Counted from the first letter of the stretch, positions 33,782-42,954 are shown. The stretch is 64,000 bases of DNA from Actinomycetota bacterium (GCA_020161015.1 JAIUOT010000040.1:1-64000), one strand, 5' to 3'. The notes: generated by a model from the letters alone, not told the origin. Translations and numbers: made by a program.

Positions 33782-34630
33782 GTGACCGCGATCAAGCCCT
33801 TCCCGGTGTCCCCCCAGCGTCCGGTTCCGGACCACATCCCGCGGCCCCACTACGTCGGACGCCCCCGTCCCGAACGGTACGACGGGCCCCACGTGCAGAC
33901 CCCGGAGACCATCGAGCGCATGCGCGTCGCCGGACGCATCGCCGCGCAGGCCATGCACGCCGGCGCGGCGGTGATTGCGCCGGGCGTGACGACCGACGAG
34001 ATCGACCAGGTCGTCCACGACTTCATCGTCAGCCACGACGCCTACCCCTCGACCCTGGGGTATCGCGGCTTCCCCAAGGCCTGCTGCACGTCGGTCAACG
34101 AGGTGATCTGCCACGGCATCCCGGACGCGCGCCCGCTGGCGGACGGTGACCTGGTCAAGATCGACGTGACGGCGTTCCACGGCGGCGTGCACGGTGACAA
34201 CTGCGCCACCTTCTTCTGCGGCGAGGTGGACGAGGCGTCCCGCCTGTTGTCCGAGCGCACGGAGGAGGCCATGAACCGGGCGATCAAGGCCGTCCGCCCG
34301 GGACGACAGATCAACGTGATCGGGCGCGTCATCGAGTCCTTCGCCCGGCGGTTCAACTACGGCGTCGTCCGCGACTACACCGGCCACGGCGTGCACACCG
34401 CGTTCCACTCCGGCCTCATCGTGCCGCACTACGACGAGCCGATGGTCGACACCCTGATGGAGGTCGGCATGACCTTCACCATCGAGCCGATGCTGGCCAT
34501 GGGCGACCAGCGCTCGCACGTGTGGAACGACGGCTGGACGGTCGTCACCAATGACCGGAGCCGGGTCGCACAGTTCGAGCAGACCATCGTGGTGACCCCC
34601 GACGGCGCGGAGATCCTCACCGTCCCGTGA
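33782..34630 (+). CDS. map: Methionine aminopeptidase type I, actinobacterial long form
   Basis: This enzyme removes the initiator methionine from nascent proteins. The 282 residues include an N-terminal extension of about 40 residues with PxxP motifs ([19 protein letters not shown]), as in the mycobacterial MetAP1c form. The M24A core shows [26 protein letters not shown], the metal ligands in [19 protein letters not shown], His in [13 protein letters not shown], Glu in [10 protein letters not shown] and the last Glu in [13 protein letters not shown] 33782 is set by the TATGAT box 7 nt upstream. Confidence 0.95.
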   Translation: MTAIKPFPVSPQRPVPDHIPRPHYVGRPRPERYDGPHVQTPETIERMRVAGRIAAQAMHAGAAVIAPGVTTDEIDQVVHDFIVSHDAYPSTLGYRGFPKACCTSVNEVICHGIPDARPLADGDLVKIDVTAFHGGVHGDNCATFFCGEVDEASRLLSERTEEAMNRAIKAVRPGRQINVIGRVIESFARRFNYGVVRDYTGHGVHTAFHSGLIVPHYDEPMVDTLMEVGMTFTIEPMLAMGDQRSHVWNDGWTVVTNDRSRVAQFEQTIVVTPDGAEILTVP

Positions 34631-34899
34631 GCCCTCGGCGCGCCCGGCCGGGCCAGGTGTGAACCCGTACCTGAGACTCCGCGGCTCGCACGCCGGACCG
34701 GCGGCGCTGCGCATTTCGGCCGGGCGCCCCGGACCGCTACGGTGGTGCGAGCCGTACGACTCCTCTCCCCCCCTCCGAGAACACGGAGACGGACGGTCAG
34801 GCCCCGCCAGGTCGCCAACCCCCCGGTTTATCTGGCTGGGCCGCCCACCCCACCTCCGCGGCGCGCTCGCGGGTTCTGGCCGCCCGCCGACGTCCGTGT

Positions 34900-34905
34900 G
34901 AGAAT
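34900..34905 (+). promoter_or_regulatory. -10-like element (GAGAAT) before the DUF6421-like gene
   Basis: GAGAAT ends 5 nt before ATG 34911. The same box precedes the threonine aldolase gene. The 280-bp gap before it (34631-34899) holds no feature I can support. Confidence 0.4.
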
Positions 34906-34910
34906 GCGCC

Positions 34911-36305
34911 ATGGCCACCGCCGCAACCGACACGACGCTCGCAGGGCACGACACCCCGTCGCTCGCCGAGCACCCCGCCTGGCTGCAGGTGAAGCGAGCC
35001 GCCACCGCGCTCGCGTCCCTCCAGTCCTCCAACGGCGCCATCGAGGACGCCGCCCACCACCCCACCGCGCGCGACCGCGTCGCCGAACTGGCGGACGGGA
35101 TCGCCGCGCTGGCGCCGGAGTTCCCCCACGACGCCGACTACCTGGCCGCCGTCACCGCAGACCTCGAGCGGTGGGCGGCCGGCTACTTCAAGGAGCCGGA
35201 CTTCTTCGACTCGCTGGTGCTCTTCCACCCCGAGCAGCACCGCGTCGACGGGCTCACCCACCTCGTGGTGTTCCCGATGTACACCCAGAACGGCTCGCGC
35301 GACCGGCACATCGAGGCGCTGCTCATCCAGGTGGTGTGGCCGTCCTTCGTTGCTGAACTGGAGGCGGGCGCGTACACCAACGCTGCGTTCGTCCCCATCC
35401 AGTTCGTGGACTTCACCGCCGGCTACGACACCAACTCCGCCGTGCTCTTCCCCGAGACCGTCGCCATGCGGCAGATCCCTCCCTTCACCTGGGGCGGCAT
35501 CTTCTGCGACCGGGAGGCGGCCCGCTTCCGGCGCGCGCTGCGGGCGGCGACCGAGGTGACCCGGCTCGACCTGCCTCCGCTCGCCGCGGAGATGCTGGAC
35601 GACCAGCGGCTCACCCAGGAGACCTTCGTGATGTGGGACCTGATCCACGACCGCACGCACATGCGCGGCGACCTGCCGTTCGACCCGTTCATGATCAAGC
35701 AGCGGATGCCGTTCTTCCTGTACTCGCTGGAGGAGTTGCGCTGCGACCTGACCGCCTTCCGTGAGGCCGTCCGGATCGAGCGGGAACTGGCCGCGCTTCC
35801 GCAGCGTTCGCCCGAGCAGGAACAGCTCGCCCGCTACGCGAAGCTGGTGCAGTACGCGGTGATCTTCGACCGGATCTTCCGGTTCGCGGTCACAGGGACG
35901 CGGGTGCGCAATTACGACGGGCTGGGTGGTCAGCTCCTGTTCGCCTGGCTGCACCAGAAGCGGGTGCTGCACTGGACCGACACCCAGCTCACCTTCGACT
36001 GGGACGAGGTGCCCGACTGCGTCAACGAACTGGGACAGGAGATCGAGCAGCTGTACTGGCGCTCGATCGACCGGCCGAAGGTCGCCCACTGGCTGGCCGC
36101 GTACGCGCTGGTCAGCGGCGTGGTCGAGCCGCACCCCGCCTCGGTATGGAAGCGCGGCGAGCTACCACTGAAGGGCACACCGAAGGAGCTCACCGACCTG
36201 GTGATGGACGACGAGTTCCCGCTGTCGATGTTCTACGAGGCGTTCGAGAAGAAGATGCGGGACGTCGTCGCGTCCACCTCGGGGATCACCGGCGTCGACG
36301 CCTGA
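34911..36305 (+). CDS. Conserved actinobacterial protein, DUF6421-like
   Basis: This 464-residue soluble protein has no signal peptide or membrane segment. I place it, from memory of the family, with DUF6421 proteins of actinobacteria; no function is established. The most conserved-looking block runs from MWDLIHDRTHMRGDLPFDPF to PFFLYSLEELRCDLTAF. His246 and His250 (H-D-R-T-H) followed by Glu274/Glu275 and Asp279 resemble a zinc-peptidase-like metal site, though the usual HExxH glutamate is Asp here. That is inference only. It stands alone between map and the threonine aldolase gene. Confidence 0.75.
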   Translation: MATAATDTTLAGHDTPSLAEHPAWLQVKRAATALASLQSSNGAIEDAAHHPTARDRVAELADGIAALAPEFPHDADYLAAVTADLERWAAGYFKEPDFFDSLVLFHPEQHRVDGLTHLVVFPMYTQNGSRDRHIEALLIQVVWPSFVAELEAGAYTNAAFVPIQFVDFTAGYDTNSAVLFPETVAMRQIPPFTWGGIFCDREAARFRRALRAATEVTRLDLPPLAAEMLDDQRLTQETFVMWDLIHDRTHMRGDLPFDPFMIKQRMPFFLYSLEELRCDLTAFREAVRIERELAALPQRSPEQEQLARYAKLVQYAVIFDRIFRFAVTGTRVRNYDGLGGQLLFAWLHQKRVLHWTDTQLTFDWDEVPDCVNELGQEIEQLYWRSIDRPKVAHWLAAYALVSGVVEPHPASVWKRGELPLKGTPKELTDLVMDDEFPLSMFYEAFEKKMRDVVASTSGITGVDA

Positions 36306-36336
36306 CGCCCCGCCACGGGCCGCCGCGGCCGGGTGA

Positions 36337-36342
36337 GAGAAT
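36337..36342 (+). promoter_or_regulatory. -10-like element (GAGAAT) of the threonine aldolase gene
   Basis: GAGAAT ends 6 nt before GTG 36349. Confidence 0.4.
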
Positions 36343-36348
36343 CGCGTC

Positions 36349-37401
36349 GTGCAGCTCCATGACCCCGCCGCGCGCGGCTTCGCGTCCGACAACTACTCCG
36401 GCGTCCATCCCGACGTGCTGGCCGCGATCGGTGCGGCCAACCTGGGCCACCAGTCGTCCTACGGCAACGACGTGTACACCCGGCGGCTCCAGGAGGTCGT
36501 CCGGCAGCACTTCGGCGAGGACGCGGAGGCGTGGCCGGTGTTCAACGGCACCGGCGCCAACGTCACCGGGCTCCAGGCGGTGCTGCCGCGCTGGGGCGCG
36601 GTGGTCTGCGCCCGCAGCGCGCACATCAACGTGGACGAGGGCGGCGCCCCGGAGCGGGTCGGCGGCCTGAAGCTGTACTCCGTCCCCACACCGGACGGCA
36701 AGCTGACCCCCGACCTGGTCGACACCGAGGCGTGGGGCTTCGGAGACGAGCACCGGGCGCAGCCGCTGGCGCTGTCGATCACCCAGTCCACCGAGCTGGG
36801 CACGGTCTATACGGTCGAGGAGCTGTCGGCGCTCACCCGCCATGCCCACGACCTCGGCATGGTGGTGCACCTGGACGGCGCGCGCCTGTCGAATGCCGCG
36901 GCGAGCCTCGGGCTGCCCCTGCGCGCGTTCACCACCGAGGTCGGCGTCGACATCCTGACGCTCGGCGGGACCAAGAACGGCGCCCTCGGCGCGGAGGCCA
37001 TCGTCGTGCTCAACCCGGACGCCGTCCACGGGCTCGTCTACGCACGCAAGTTCAACATGCAGCTCGCCAGCAAGATGCGGTTCGTCTCCGCGCAGCTGGT
37101 GGCGCTCTACTCCGGCGACCTGTGGCTGCGCAACGCGGGCCACGCCAACGCGATGGCGGCCCGCCTGCGGGCCGCGCTCGAGGGCGTCCCCGGGATCACC
37201 TTCGCCCAGCCGACCCAGGCCAACGGGGTCTTCGCACGGCTGCCCGACGGGGTGGCGGACGTCGTCCGGGAGCGCTTCGCGTTCTACGACTGGGACGCCT
37301 CCGTCAACGAGGTGCGCTGGATGTGCTCCTTCGACACCACGGCCGAGGACGTCGACACCTTCGCCGCGCTGGTCACCGAGGCGATCGCGGCGCGCCGGTG
37401 A
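36349..37401 (+). CDS. Low-specificity L-threonine aldolase
   Basis: The 350-residue PLP enzyme cleaves threonine or allo-threonine into glycine and acetaldehyde. Family landmarks are FASDNYSGVHPDVLAAI at the N-terminus, VFNGTGANVTGLQAVL, HINVDEGGAPE, the cofactor Asp in MVVHLDGARLSNAAA, and the PLP lysine in LTLGGTKNGALGAEA. Length fits the family (about 340-360). The GTG start follows a GAGAAT box by 6 nt. It converges with rnpB. Confidence 0.9.
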   Translation: MQLHDPAARGFASDNYSGVHPDVLAAIGAANLGHQSSYGNDVYTRRLQEVVRQHFGEDAEAWPVFNGTGANVTGLQAVLPRWGAVVCARSAHINVDEGGAPERVGGLKLYSVPTPDGKLTPDLVDTEAWGFGDEHRAQPLALSITQSTELGTVYTVEELSALTRHAHDLGMVVHLDGARLSNAAASLGLPLRAFTTEVGVDILTLGGTKNGALGAEAIVVLNPDAVHGLVYARKFNMQLASKMRFVSAQLVALYSGDLWLRNAGHANAMAARLRAALEGVPGITFAQPTQANGVFARLPDGVADVVRERFAFYDWDASVNEVRWMCSFDTTAEDVDTFAALVTEAIAARR

Positions 37402-37411
37402 GGGTGGTGGG

Positions 37412-37811
37412 GGGACGAGCCGGCCTGTAAGCCGGATTCTGTGCCCTCGCGGGCGGTGATCATCCATCTGCGAAGGCTGTTGCCAGCCTCCTTCGCCGTC
37501 GCCGGCGTGCGACCTACCCGGGCGCCTCGCGCGAGCAGCGCTCGATCGGCGTCCGCAGGTCCTGGTCCGGTGGACCGGGACCCTTCTTGGTCTTGCTCCG
37601 GGTGGGGTTTACCGAGCCACCCCAGTCACCTGGGGTGCTGGTGGTCTCTTACACCACCGTTTCACCCTTACCCCCCGCCGAACGGCGCGGGGCGGTCTGT
37701 TTTCTGTGGCACTTTCCCGCGGGTCACCCCGGGTGGGCGTTACCCACCACCCTGCTCTGTGGAGTCCGGACTTTCCTCAGCTCGCGCTGCGATCACCCGG
37801 CCGACTCGTCC
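37412..37811 (-). ncRNA. rnpB: RNase P RNA, bacterial type A
   Basis: Read on the minus strand the region has the universal RNase P RNA landmarks: GAGGAAAGTCCGGACTCC (J3/4-P4 region, about 37757-37777), GGGTAAGGGTGAAACGGTG, GGTAAACCCCACCCGGAGC, and the 3' block CAGAATCCGGCTTACAGGCC. The ends GGACGAGTCGGCC (37811-37799) and GGCCGGCTCGTCC (37424-37412) pair to form P1. The length of about 400 nt is normal for actinobacteria. It processes tRNA 5' ends with RnpA. The exact ends are inferred from P1. Confidence 0.95.
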
Positions 37812-37865
37812 GCCTCAAGGGTAGCGGAGGCGGCCGCCGGCCTTCGCGTCCGCCCCTTCCCGCCC

Positions 37866-37936
37866 GCGTTCGCCCCCGATCGCAACTCACGCCACCGGAA
37901 TTCCGGTAGCAGGCGTTGCACTCGGCAGCGCGAACG
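37866..37936. repeat. EcoRI-centred palindromic repeat, family A copy 3
   Basis: A 40-bp palindrome at 37881-37920 (arms CGCAACTC and GCGTTGC) is centred on CCGGAATTCCGG, with outer arms GCGTTCGC and GCGAACG. It lies just upstream of the rnpB 5' end. Confidence 0.85.
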
Positions 37937-38163
37937 GATCGGTGGGACGGTGGGACGGCGGCGCCGGGCCCCGCCACCGGCGGAACCTCGGCCAGCGAGT
38001 CGTCTGTCGCGCGCCCGTCAGCCAGCAGGCACGGCAGCCAGCACGCACATCAGACCGCAGGCACGGCAGCACCCGACCGCCCGCGGCGGGGCGAGGCGTG
38101 CCCGACGCCGGCCGACCGGCAGCGCGCAGCAGGGAGCGTCGGGCGGCTTCGGCCCCTTCGTCC

Positions 38164-38233
38164 GCGTTCGCCCCCGAATGCAACTCCCGCCACCGGAATT
38201 CCGGCAGCAAGGGTTGCGCTCGGTAGCGCGAAC
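38164..38233. repeat. EcoRI-centred palindromic repeat, family A copy 4
   Basis: The palindrome core lies at 38179-38218, with outer arms GCGTTCG (38164-38170) and CGCGAAC (38227-38233). The gap 37937-38163 holds no gene I can support. Confidence 0.85.
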
Positions 38234-38387
38234 AGACGCGTGGGGCGGGTGGGAGACCTGGGACGGCCGCGGAGGAGCCGTCGGCGGCCACCCCGGCCAT
38301 CGGATCGTCGCCACCGCGAGACTCCCGCCACAGGACGACGCGTCCGTCACCCCGTCCGCGGACCTCTCCGGCAGCCGCTCCCCGTCC

Positions 38388-38460
38388 CGTTCGCTCCCGA
38401 ACGCAACTCCCGCTACCGGAATTCCGGCAGCAGGAGTTGCACTCGGCAGCGCGAGCGAAG
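38388..38460. repeat. EcoRI-centred palindromic repeat, family A copy 5
   Basis: The best-paired copy: 38403-38440 is a 38-bp palindrome with only two mismatched positions. It lies about 110 bp from the stop of the RNB gene on the other strand. Confidence 0.85.
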
Positions 38461-38551
38461 GGGCGGGGCGGGGGGCAGCACGAGCGAAGAGGGGGCTGGC
38501 TGGGCAGCGGGACGGACGGAGCGGAGCGGCGGGTGGGGCTGAGCGGGCGGC

Positions 38552-39982
38552 TCAGCCGAGGACGCGGAACTCCACCTTGCCGGCGAGCAGGTCGGCGGCC
38601 ACGAGGGTCGCGGACGCGGTCTCGCCGAGCACCAGGCCGTCGCCCTTGACCCGTGCCTCCACGGCCGGGTCGGCCAGCTGGAGGACGCCGTCGCCGTCCT
38701 CCGGATCGACCTCGAGCACGGTCCCGGTGAAGGTGCGCCCGAGGCTGGGAGCGAGCACCATCGCCTCCACGAGGTCCACGGTCCCGCGCTCGTACTTCTT
38801 GGCCCGGCGGTTGGACTCGTCCATCACGGCGGGCAGGCCCGGAAGGGCGGCGGCCACCCACTCCGGGACGGGTGTCCCCGCGCAGATCGCCACGCAGGTC
38901 TCGCCGGCGTAGCGGTCCACCAGCCGCCGCAAGGGCGCGGTGACGTGGGCGTACGGCGCGGCGATCGCCGCGTGCAGCGGCTGCTCGGGTGACGACCCAT
39001 CGAACGCCTGGTAGCCGGCGCCGCGGAACAGCATCGTGCAGGCGTTCAGCATCGCCGCCTGCGCGGGCACGGACGCGTCGAGGCTGCGCACGAACTCCGG
39101 GTACTCCATGGCTCGCGGCCAGGCGATCCCGAGCGCGGACGCCGTCCGGCGCAGCCTGCCCAGCGCACTGTCCCTGGCCGGCGGGAGCGTCCGCAGGATG
39201 CCGACCCCGGCCTCCAGCATGAGCGCAGCCGCCGCCATTCCCGTCGCGAGCGACAGCTGGGCGTTCCAGTCCTCGACGGGCAGGGGCGCCCGGAAGGCCA
39301 GCGTCCAACGGCTGTCGGAGGCGCGGACCTCCTGCTCGGGAACCGAGAGGCTGACCCCGCCCCGCGCCACCTCGACCTCCTGGCGCAGCAGCCCGACGGT
39401 GCGCAGCAGCTGCACCTGCTCGTCCGCGCGTCCGGCGTCCAGGTCGGCCTGCGCGCCGGCGTAGCTCAGCTTCGCCCTGCTGCGCACCAGCGCCCGCTCC
39501 ACCCGGGTGTCGACGGTCCGGCCGTCCGCGTCCAGCCGGAGCTCCCACACCAGGGCGGGCCGCACCTGGCCGGGCAGCAGGCTGGTGGCACCCTCGGACA
39601 GCGTCGCCGGGTGCAGGGGCGTCCGGCGGGTCGGTGCGTACAGGGTCTCGCCGCGGGCGTTGGCCTCCGCGTCCACCCGACCGCCAGGGACGACGAAGGC
39701 CGCGACGTCGGCGATCGCGTAGCGCAGCAGGTAGCCCGCGGTCGTGCGGGAGAGGTGGAACGCCTGGTCGAGGTCGGTGGACGCCTCCGGGTCGAGGGTC
39801 ACGAACGGCACGTCGGTGAGGTCACGGGACGGCAGCCGCGGGCTGGCCGCGGCCGTGTCGGCCTCGGCCAGGACGTCGGCGGGAAAGGAGGACGGCACCC
39901 CGAGCGAGGCACGGAGCCGGCGCAGGCCCTCGGCCAGGGCGGGGGGCTCGCTGTCCCGGAGCGAGACGTGGCGGGTCGGCAT
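38552..39982 (-). CDS. RNB-domain ribonuclease (RNase II/R family, short form)
   Basis: The 476-residue 3'-5' exoribonuclease-like protein contains the RNB catalytic domain. FVTLDPEASTDLDQAFHL carries the metal-binding aspartates, RTPLHPATLSEGATSLLPGQVRPALV follows, and PYAHVTAPLRRLVDRYAGE is the RNA-clamping arginine region. It lacks the full cold-shock and S1 domains of RNase II/R, as is usual for the actinobacterial short form. It begins 9 bp after the RNase HI gene with a GAGGAGG ribosome site, the last gene of a three-gene RNA/DNA-hybrid processing operon. Confidence 0.92.
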   Translation of the reverse strand: MPTRHVSLRDSEPPALAEGLRRLRASLGVPSSFPADVLAEADTAAASPRLPSRDLTDVPFVTLDPEASTDLDQAFHLSRTTAGYLLRYAIADVAAFVVPGGRVDAEANARGETLYAPTRRTPLHPATLSEGATSLLPGQVRPALVWELRLDADGRTVDTRVERALVRSRAKLSYAGAQADLDAGRADEQVQLLRTVGLLRQEVEVARGGVSLSVPEQEVRASDSRWTLAFRAPLPVEDWNAQLSLATGMAAAALMLEAGVGILRTLPPARDSALGRLRRTASALGIAWPRAMEYPEFVRSLDASVPAQAAMLNACTMLFRGAGYQAFDGSSPEQPLHAAIAAPYAHVTAPLRRLVDRYAGETCVAICAGTPVPEWVAAALPGLPAVMDESNRRAKKYERGTVDLVEAMVLAPSLGRTFTGTVLEVDPEDGDGVLQLADPAVEARVKGDGLVLGETASATLVAADLLAGKVEFRVLG

Positions 39983-39991
39983 GGCTCCTCC

Positions 39992-40537
39992 TCAGCCGCG
40001 GGTGCGCGGACGTCCGTCGAGGGCCGCGTTGACCAGGGCGTCCGCGGCCTTGTTCTGCTCCCTGGGTACCCAGGTCCAGCTCACCCGGTGCGGACGCAGC
40101 TCCTGTGCCCGCGCCGCCAGCGGACGCAGGGCCGGGTGCTTCACCCGCCACCGTCCGGCCATCTGCTCGATGACGAGCCGGGAGTCCATCCGCACCTCGA
40201 CGCTGGCGGACGGATCGATCGCCCGGGCCATCTCCAGCCCGGCGACGAGGCCGGAGTACTCGGCCACGTTGTTGGTGGTCACGCCGAGCGGAAGCCCTTC
40301 GGAGGCGAGCACCTCGCCGCTGTCGGCGTCCCGCACGAGCGCGCCGTAGGCCGCCGGTCCCGGGTTGCCGCGCGACCCGCCGTCCGCCTCCACGACGAGG
40401 CGCCGGGCCCCCGTCGCGGACGCTGCTCCGGACGCGCCGTCGGACGGCTCGACGCCGCCCGGCACCGTCCCGGCGAGCGCGTCGCCGGCATCGAGGAGGG
40501 ACGGACCGCCCTGCGGCAGCCGCGGCGCGCGCGGCAT
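39992..40537 (-). CDS. rnhA: Ribonuclease HI with N-terminal extension
   Basis: The 181-residue protein has a proline/glycine-rich N-terminus of about 45 residues, then the RNase HI fold. The catalytic Asp is in VVEADGGSRGNPGPAAYG, Glu in NNVAEYSGLVAGLEMA, Asp in VEVRMDSRLVIEQM and the last Asp in NKAADALVNAAL. It cuts RNA in RNA-DNA hybrids. In mycobacteria the homologue is fused to a phosphatase; here it is stand-alone. Its ATG overlaps the stop of the zinc-ribbon gene (TGATG). A much longer open frame upstream is not used. Confidence 0.93.
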   Translation of the reverse strand: MPRAPRLPQGGPSLLDAGDALAGTVPGGVEPSDGASGAASATGARRLVVEADGGSRGNPGPAAYGALVRDADSGEVLASEGLPLGVTTNNVAEYSGLVAGLEMARAIDPSASVEVRMDSRLVIEQMAGRWRVKHPALRPLAARAQELRPHRVSWTWVPREQNKAADALVNAALDGRPRTRG

Positions 40538-41280
40538 CAGGCGTCCACGGCTCCGATGCGCACGAGCACCCGCTCGCACTCCTCGCAGCGCAGCACCTCG
40601 TCCGGTGCGGCGGCGGCGTACGCGCCCAGCGCGATCGGGGTCGCCTCGATCTGGCAGCCGCCGCAGCGGCGTCCCCGCAGCGGGGCGGCACCGACGCCGC
40701 CGGCGCGGACGCGGATCCGGTCGTACAGCGCCACCAGGTCGGCGGGCAGTTCCGCGACGATGCCGTCGCGGGCGGTCTGGTGGGTGGCGAGGTCGGCGTC
40801 GAGCTGGGCCACCTGCTCGTCGCGGGAGGCGATCAGCGCGCGCATGGCGTTCTCGACCTCGGTGAGTTCCGCGGCGACCTTCTCCCGCTCGGCGGTCGCG
40901 GACTCCAGCTCCTCCATCACCTCGAGCTCGACGTCCTCCAGGTCGGCGATGCGGCGCCCGAGGTGGGTGATCTCGTCGAGCAGCGCGTTGAGTTGCTTGG
41001 GGTCGGTGACCGCTCCGGAGTCCACCCGCTGCTGGTCGCGCACGCGCCGCTCGCGCACGGGAACCAGGTCGGATTCGGCCTTCTCCACGTCGAGCTGGAG
41101 GTCGGCGACCCTGGTGCGGGCCGCGACGAGTGCCTCGCCGAGCCGTCCACGGACCGCCCGTGCCTCGACCAGCGCCGCGTGCTCGGGCAGCGCGCGCTTG
41201 CGGTGCTCGAGCTGGGCGATGGCGGTGTCCTCTGCCTGCAGATCGAGCAGGCGGAGCTGAGCCGGTGCGGCAGCCTTCAT
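40537..41280 (-). CDS. C4 zinc-ribbon coiled-coil protein (zf-RING_7)
   Basis: The 247-residue protein is mostly a long antiparallel coiled coil (about residues 10-185, rich in Glu, Arg and Leu). A C-terminal zinc ribbon follows, with Cys pairs in RRCGGCQI and LRCEECERVLVRI. This is the CT398/FlgZ-like family, conserved in actinobacteria beside rnhA. A nucleic-acid or secretion-related role has been proposed for relatives but not settled. The AGGAGG ribosome site lies 5 nt before the ATG. Confidence 0.92.
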   Translation of the reverse strand: MKAAAPAQLRLLDLQAEDTAIAQLEHRKRALPEHAALVEARAVRGRLGEALVAARTRVADLQLDVEKAESDLVPVRERRVRDQQRVDSGAVTDPKQLNALLDEITHLGRRIADLEDVELEVMEELESATAEREKVAAELTEVENAMRALIASRDEQVAQLDADLATHQTARDGIVAELPADLVALYDRIRVRAGGVGAAPLRGRRCGGCQIEATPIALGAYAAAAPDEVLRCEECERVLVRIGAVDA

Positions 41281-41406
41281 TCGAGCCTCCTGAAGTTGTG
41301 GACCCCGACTCTACTGGCTCCACGCCACCGCGCGGACGCCGGGCGCGTGGCCGCCGCCACCAGGGGACGGAACCGGCCGCCGGACGGCCGGGGCGTGCGG
41401 CGGCGC

Positions 41407-41412
41407 TAGCAT
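41407..41412 (+). promoter_or_regulatory. -10 element (TAGCAT) of pepP-like gene
   Basis: TAGCAT ends 7 nt before ATG 41420. Confidence 0.6.
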
Positions 41413-41419
41413 CTGGCTC

Positions 41420-42916
41420 ATGACCGACCAGCCCCCCGCCGGCGAGCAGCCCGCCCTGCCCAACCGGCAGACGCCCTTCTCCGAGGCCTTCCGCGAGTTC
41501 ATCCCCCAGTCCTGGGCGCCGTACCCCGAGGAGCTCCCCGCAGAGCTCCCGGCCGCGTCCCGCGCGGCGCTGCGGCGTCGCGCGCTGGCGGAGGCGTTCC
41601 CCGGGGAGCGCCTGGTGATCCCGGCCGGCGGGCTGAAGCCGCGCGCCAACGACACCGACTACCGGTTCCGGCCGCACTCGGCGTTCGCCTGGCTGACCGG
41701 CCTGGGGGCCGACCGCGAGCCGGACGCCGTCCTCGTCCTCGAGCCCACGGACACCGGCCACGAGGCCACCCTCTACTTCAAGCCGCGGGCCCCGCGCACG
41801 GACCCGGAGTTCTACGCCGACGCCCGCTACGGCGAGATGTGGGTGGGCACCCGCGAGTCGCTGGCCGAGATGGGCGCCCTGACCGGGTTGTCCTGCGCGC
41901 CGGTCTCGGGGCTCGAGGACGCCCTGTCCAAGAACCTCGCCGCGACCGGCGTCCGGCTGCTGCGCGAGGCGGACGCGTCCGTCACCGGCACCCTCGACCT
42001 GCTGCGCGCCCAGGCGGGGGTGGACGCGATCGCCGCGGCGGAGACCGACAGCGCCTTCGCCGTGCACCTGTCGGAGGCCCGCCTGCTCAAGGACCCCTTC
42101 GAGCTCGACGAGCTGCGTCAGGCATGCGCCGACACCGCCGTGGGGTTCGAGGCCGTGGTGGCCGACCTGCCCGAGGCCGTCCGCAGGGGACGCGGCGAGC
42201 GCTGGGTCGAGGGCGTCTTCGGGCTGCACGCCCGCCACCAGGCGAACGCCGTCGGCTACGACACGATCGCCGCCTCCGGCGACCACGCGAACACCCTGCA
42301 CTGGATCCGCAACGACGGCGACCTGCGCCCGGGCGACCTGCTGCTGCTCGACGCCGGTGTGGAGGTGGAGTCGCTGTACACCGCCGACATCACCAGGACT
42401 CTCCCGGTCAACGGCACCTTCAGCCCCGCCCAGCGGACCGTGTACGAGGCGGTTCTCGCCGCACAGGCGGCCGGCATGGCCGCCGCGCGTCCGGGCAACC
42501 GGTTCTCCGACGTCCACGCCGCGGCCATCCGGGTGATCGCAGAGCACCTCGAGGCGTGGGGCCTGCTGCCGGTCTCCGCGGAGGAGTCGCTGGACCCCGA
42601 GACGGGCGGACAGCACCGGCGCTGGATGGTGCACGGGACGTCCCACCACCTCGGGCTCGACGTGCACGACTGCGCGCAGGCCCGCCGGGAGAACTACCGC
42701 GACGCCGAACTGCGTCCCGGCATGGTCATCACGGTCGAGCCGGGCCTGTACTTCAAGTCCACCGACCTGCTGGTGCCCGAGGAACTGCGGGGCATCGGTG
42801 TGCGGATCGAGGACGACATCGTGATCACCGAGGACGGCTGCGAGATCCTGTCCGACCACCTGCCCCGCGATCCGGACGCCGTGGAGTCCTGGATGGCCGC
42901 CATCTGGGCACGCTGA
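41420..42916 (+). CDS. Aminopeptidase P family (Xaa-Pro aminopeptidase)
   Basis: The 498-residue metallopeptidase removes an N-terminal residue preceding proline. The N-terminal AMP_N domain (FRPHSAFAWLTGLGADREPDAVLV) occupies about residues 50-200. The pita-bread catalytic domain shows the five metal ligands: Asp in LLLLDAGVEVESLYTADITRT (two Asp), His in GTSHHLGLDVHD, Glu in VITVEPGLYF and Glu in GVRIEDDIVIT. Length fits PepP of actinobacteria (about 490-500). It is probably a leaderless transcript. Confidence 0.93.
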   Translation: MTDQPPAGEQPALPNRQTPFSEAFREFIPQSWAPYPEELPAELPAASRAALRRRALAEAFPGERLVIPAGGLKPRANDTDYRFRPHSAFAWLTGLGADREPDAVLVLEPTDTGHEATLYFKPRAPRTDPEFYADARYGEMWVGTRESLAEMGALTGLSCAPVSGLEDALSKNLAATGVRLLREADASVTGTLDLLRAQAGVDAIAAAETDSAFAVHLSEARLLKDPFELDELRQACADTAVGFEAVVADLPEAVRRGRGERWVEGVFGLHARHQANAVGYDTIAASGDHANTLHWIRNDGDLRPGDLLLLDAGVEVESLYTADITRTLPVNGTFSPAQRTVYEAVLAAQAAGMAAARPGNRFSDVHAAAIRVIAEHLEAWGLLPVSAEESLDPETGGQHRRWMVHGTSHHLGLDVHDCAQARRENYRDAELRPGMVITVEPGLYFKSTDLLVPEELRGIGVRIEDDIVITEDGCEILSDHLPRDPDAVESWMAAIWAR

Positions 42917-42930
42917 GCGATACCCGGGCC

Positions 42931-42954
42931 GGCTCGGCTACGCGTGGCCGAGCC
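42931..42954. terminator. Hairpin between convergent pepP-like and MOSC genes
   Basis: GGCTCGGC (42931-42938) pairs with GCCGAGCC (42947-42954) with an 8-nt loop, just after the aminopeptidase stop and overlapping the MOSC gene's end. Confidence 0.55.

Noticed and set aside
34631-34899. Small gene between map and the DUF6421-like gene
   Set aside because: The open frames there have no ribosome site, no recognisable domain and low-complexity Arg/Pro composition.
31331-38440. Family A palindromes as phage attachment or chromosome dimer resolution sites
   Set aside because: There is no integrase or recombinase gene nearby, and multiple close copies argue against a unique recombination site.
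39992-42859. 955-codon reading of the RNase HI frame
   Set aside because: The extension crosses the zinc-ribbon and aminopeptidase genes in the wrong frame; the RNase HI start at 40537 overlaps the preceding stop as expected for an operon.
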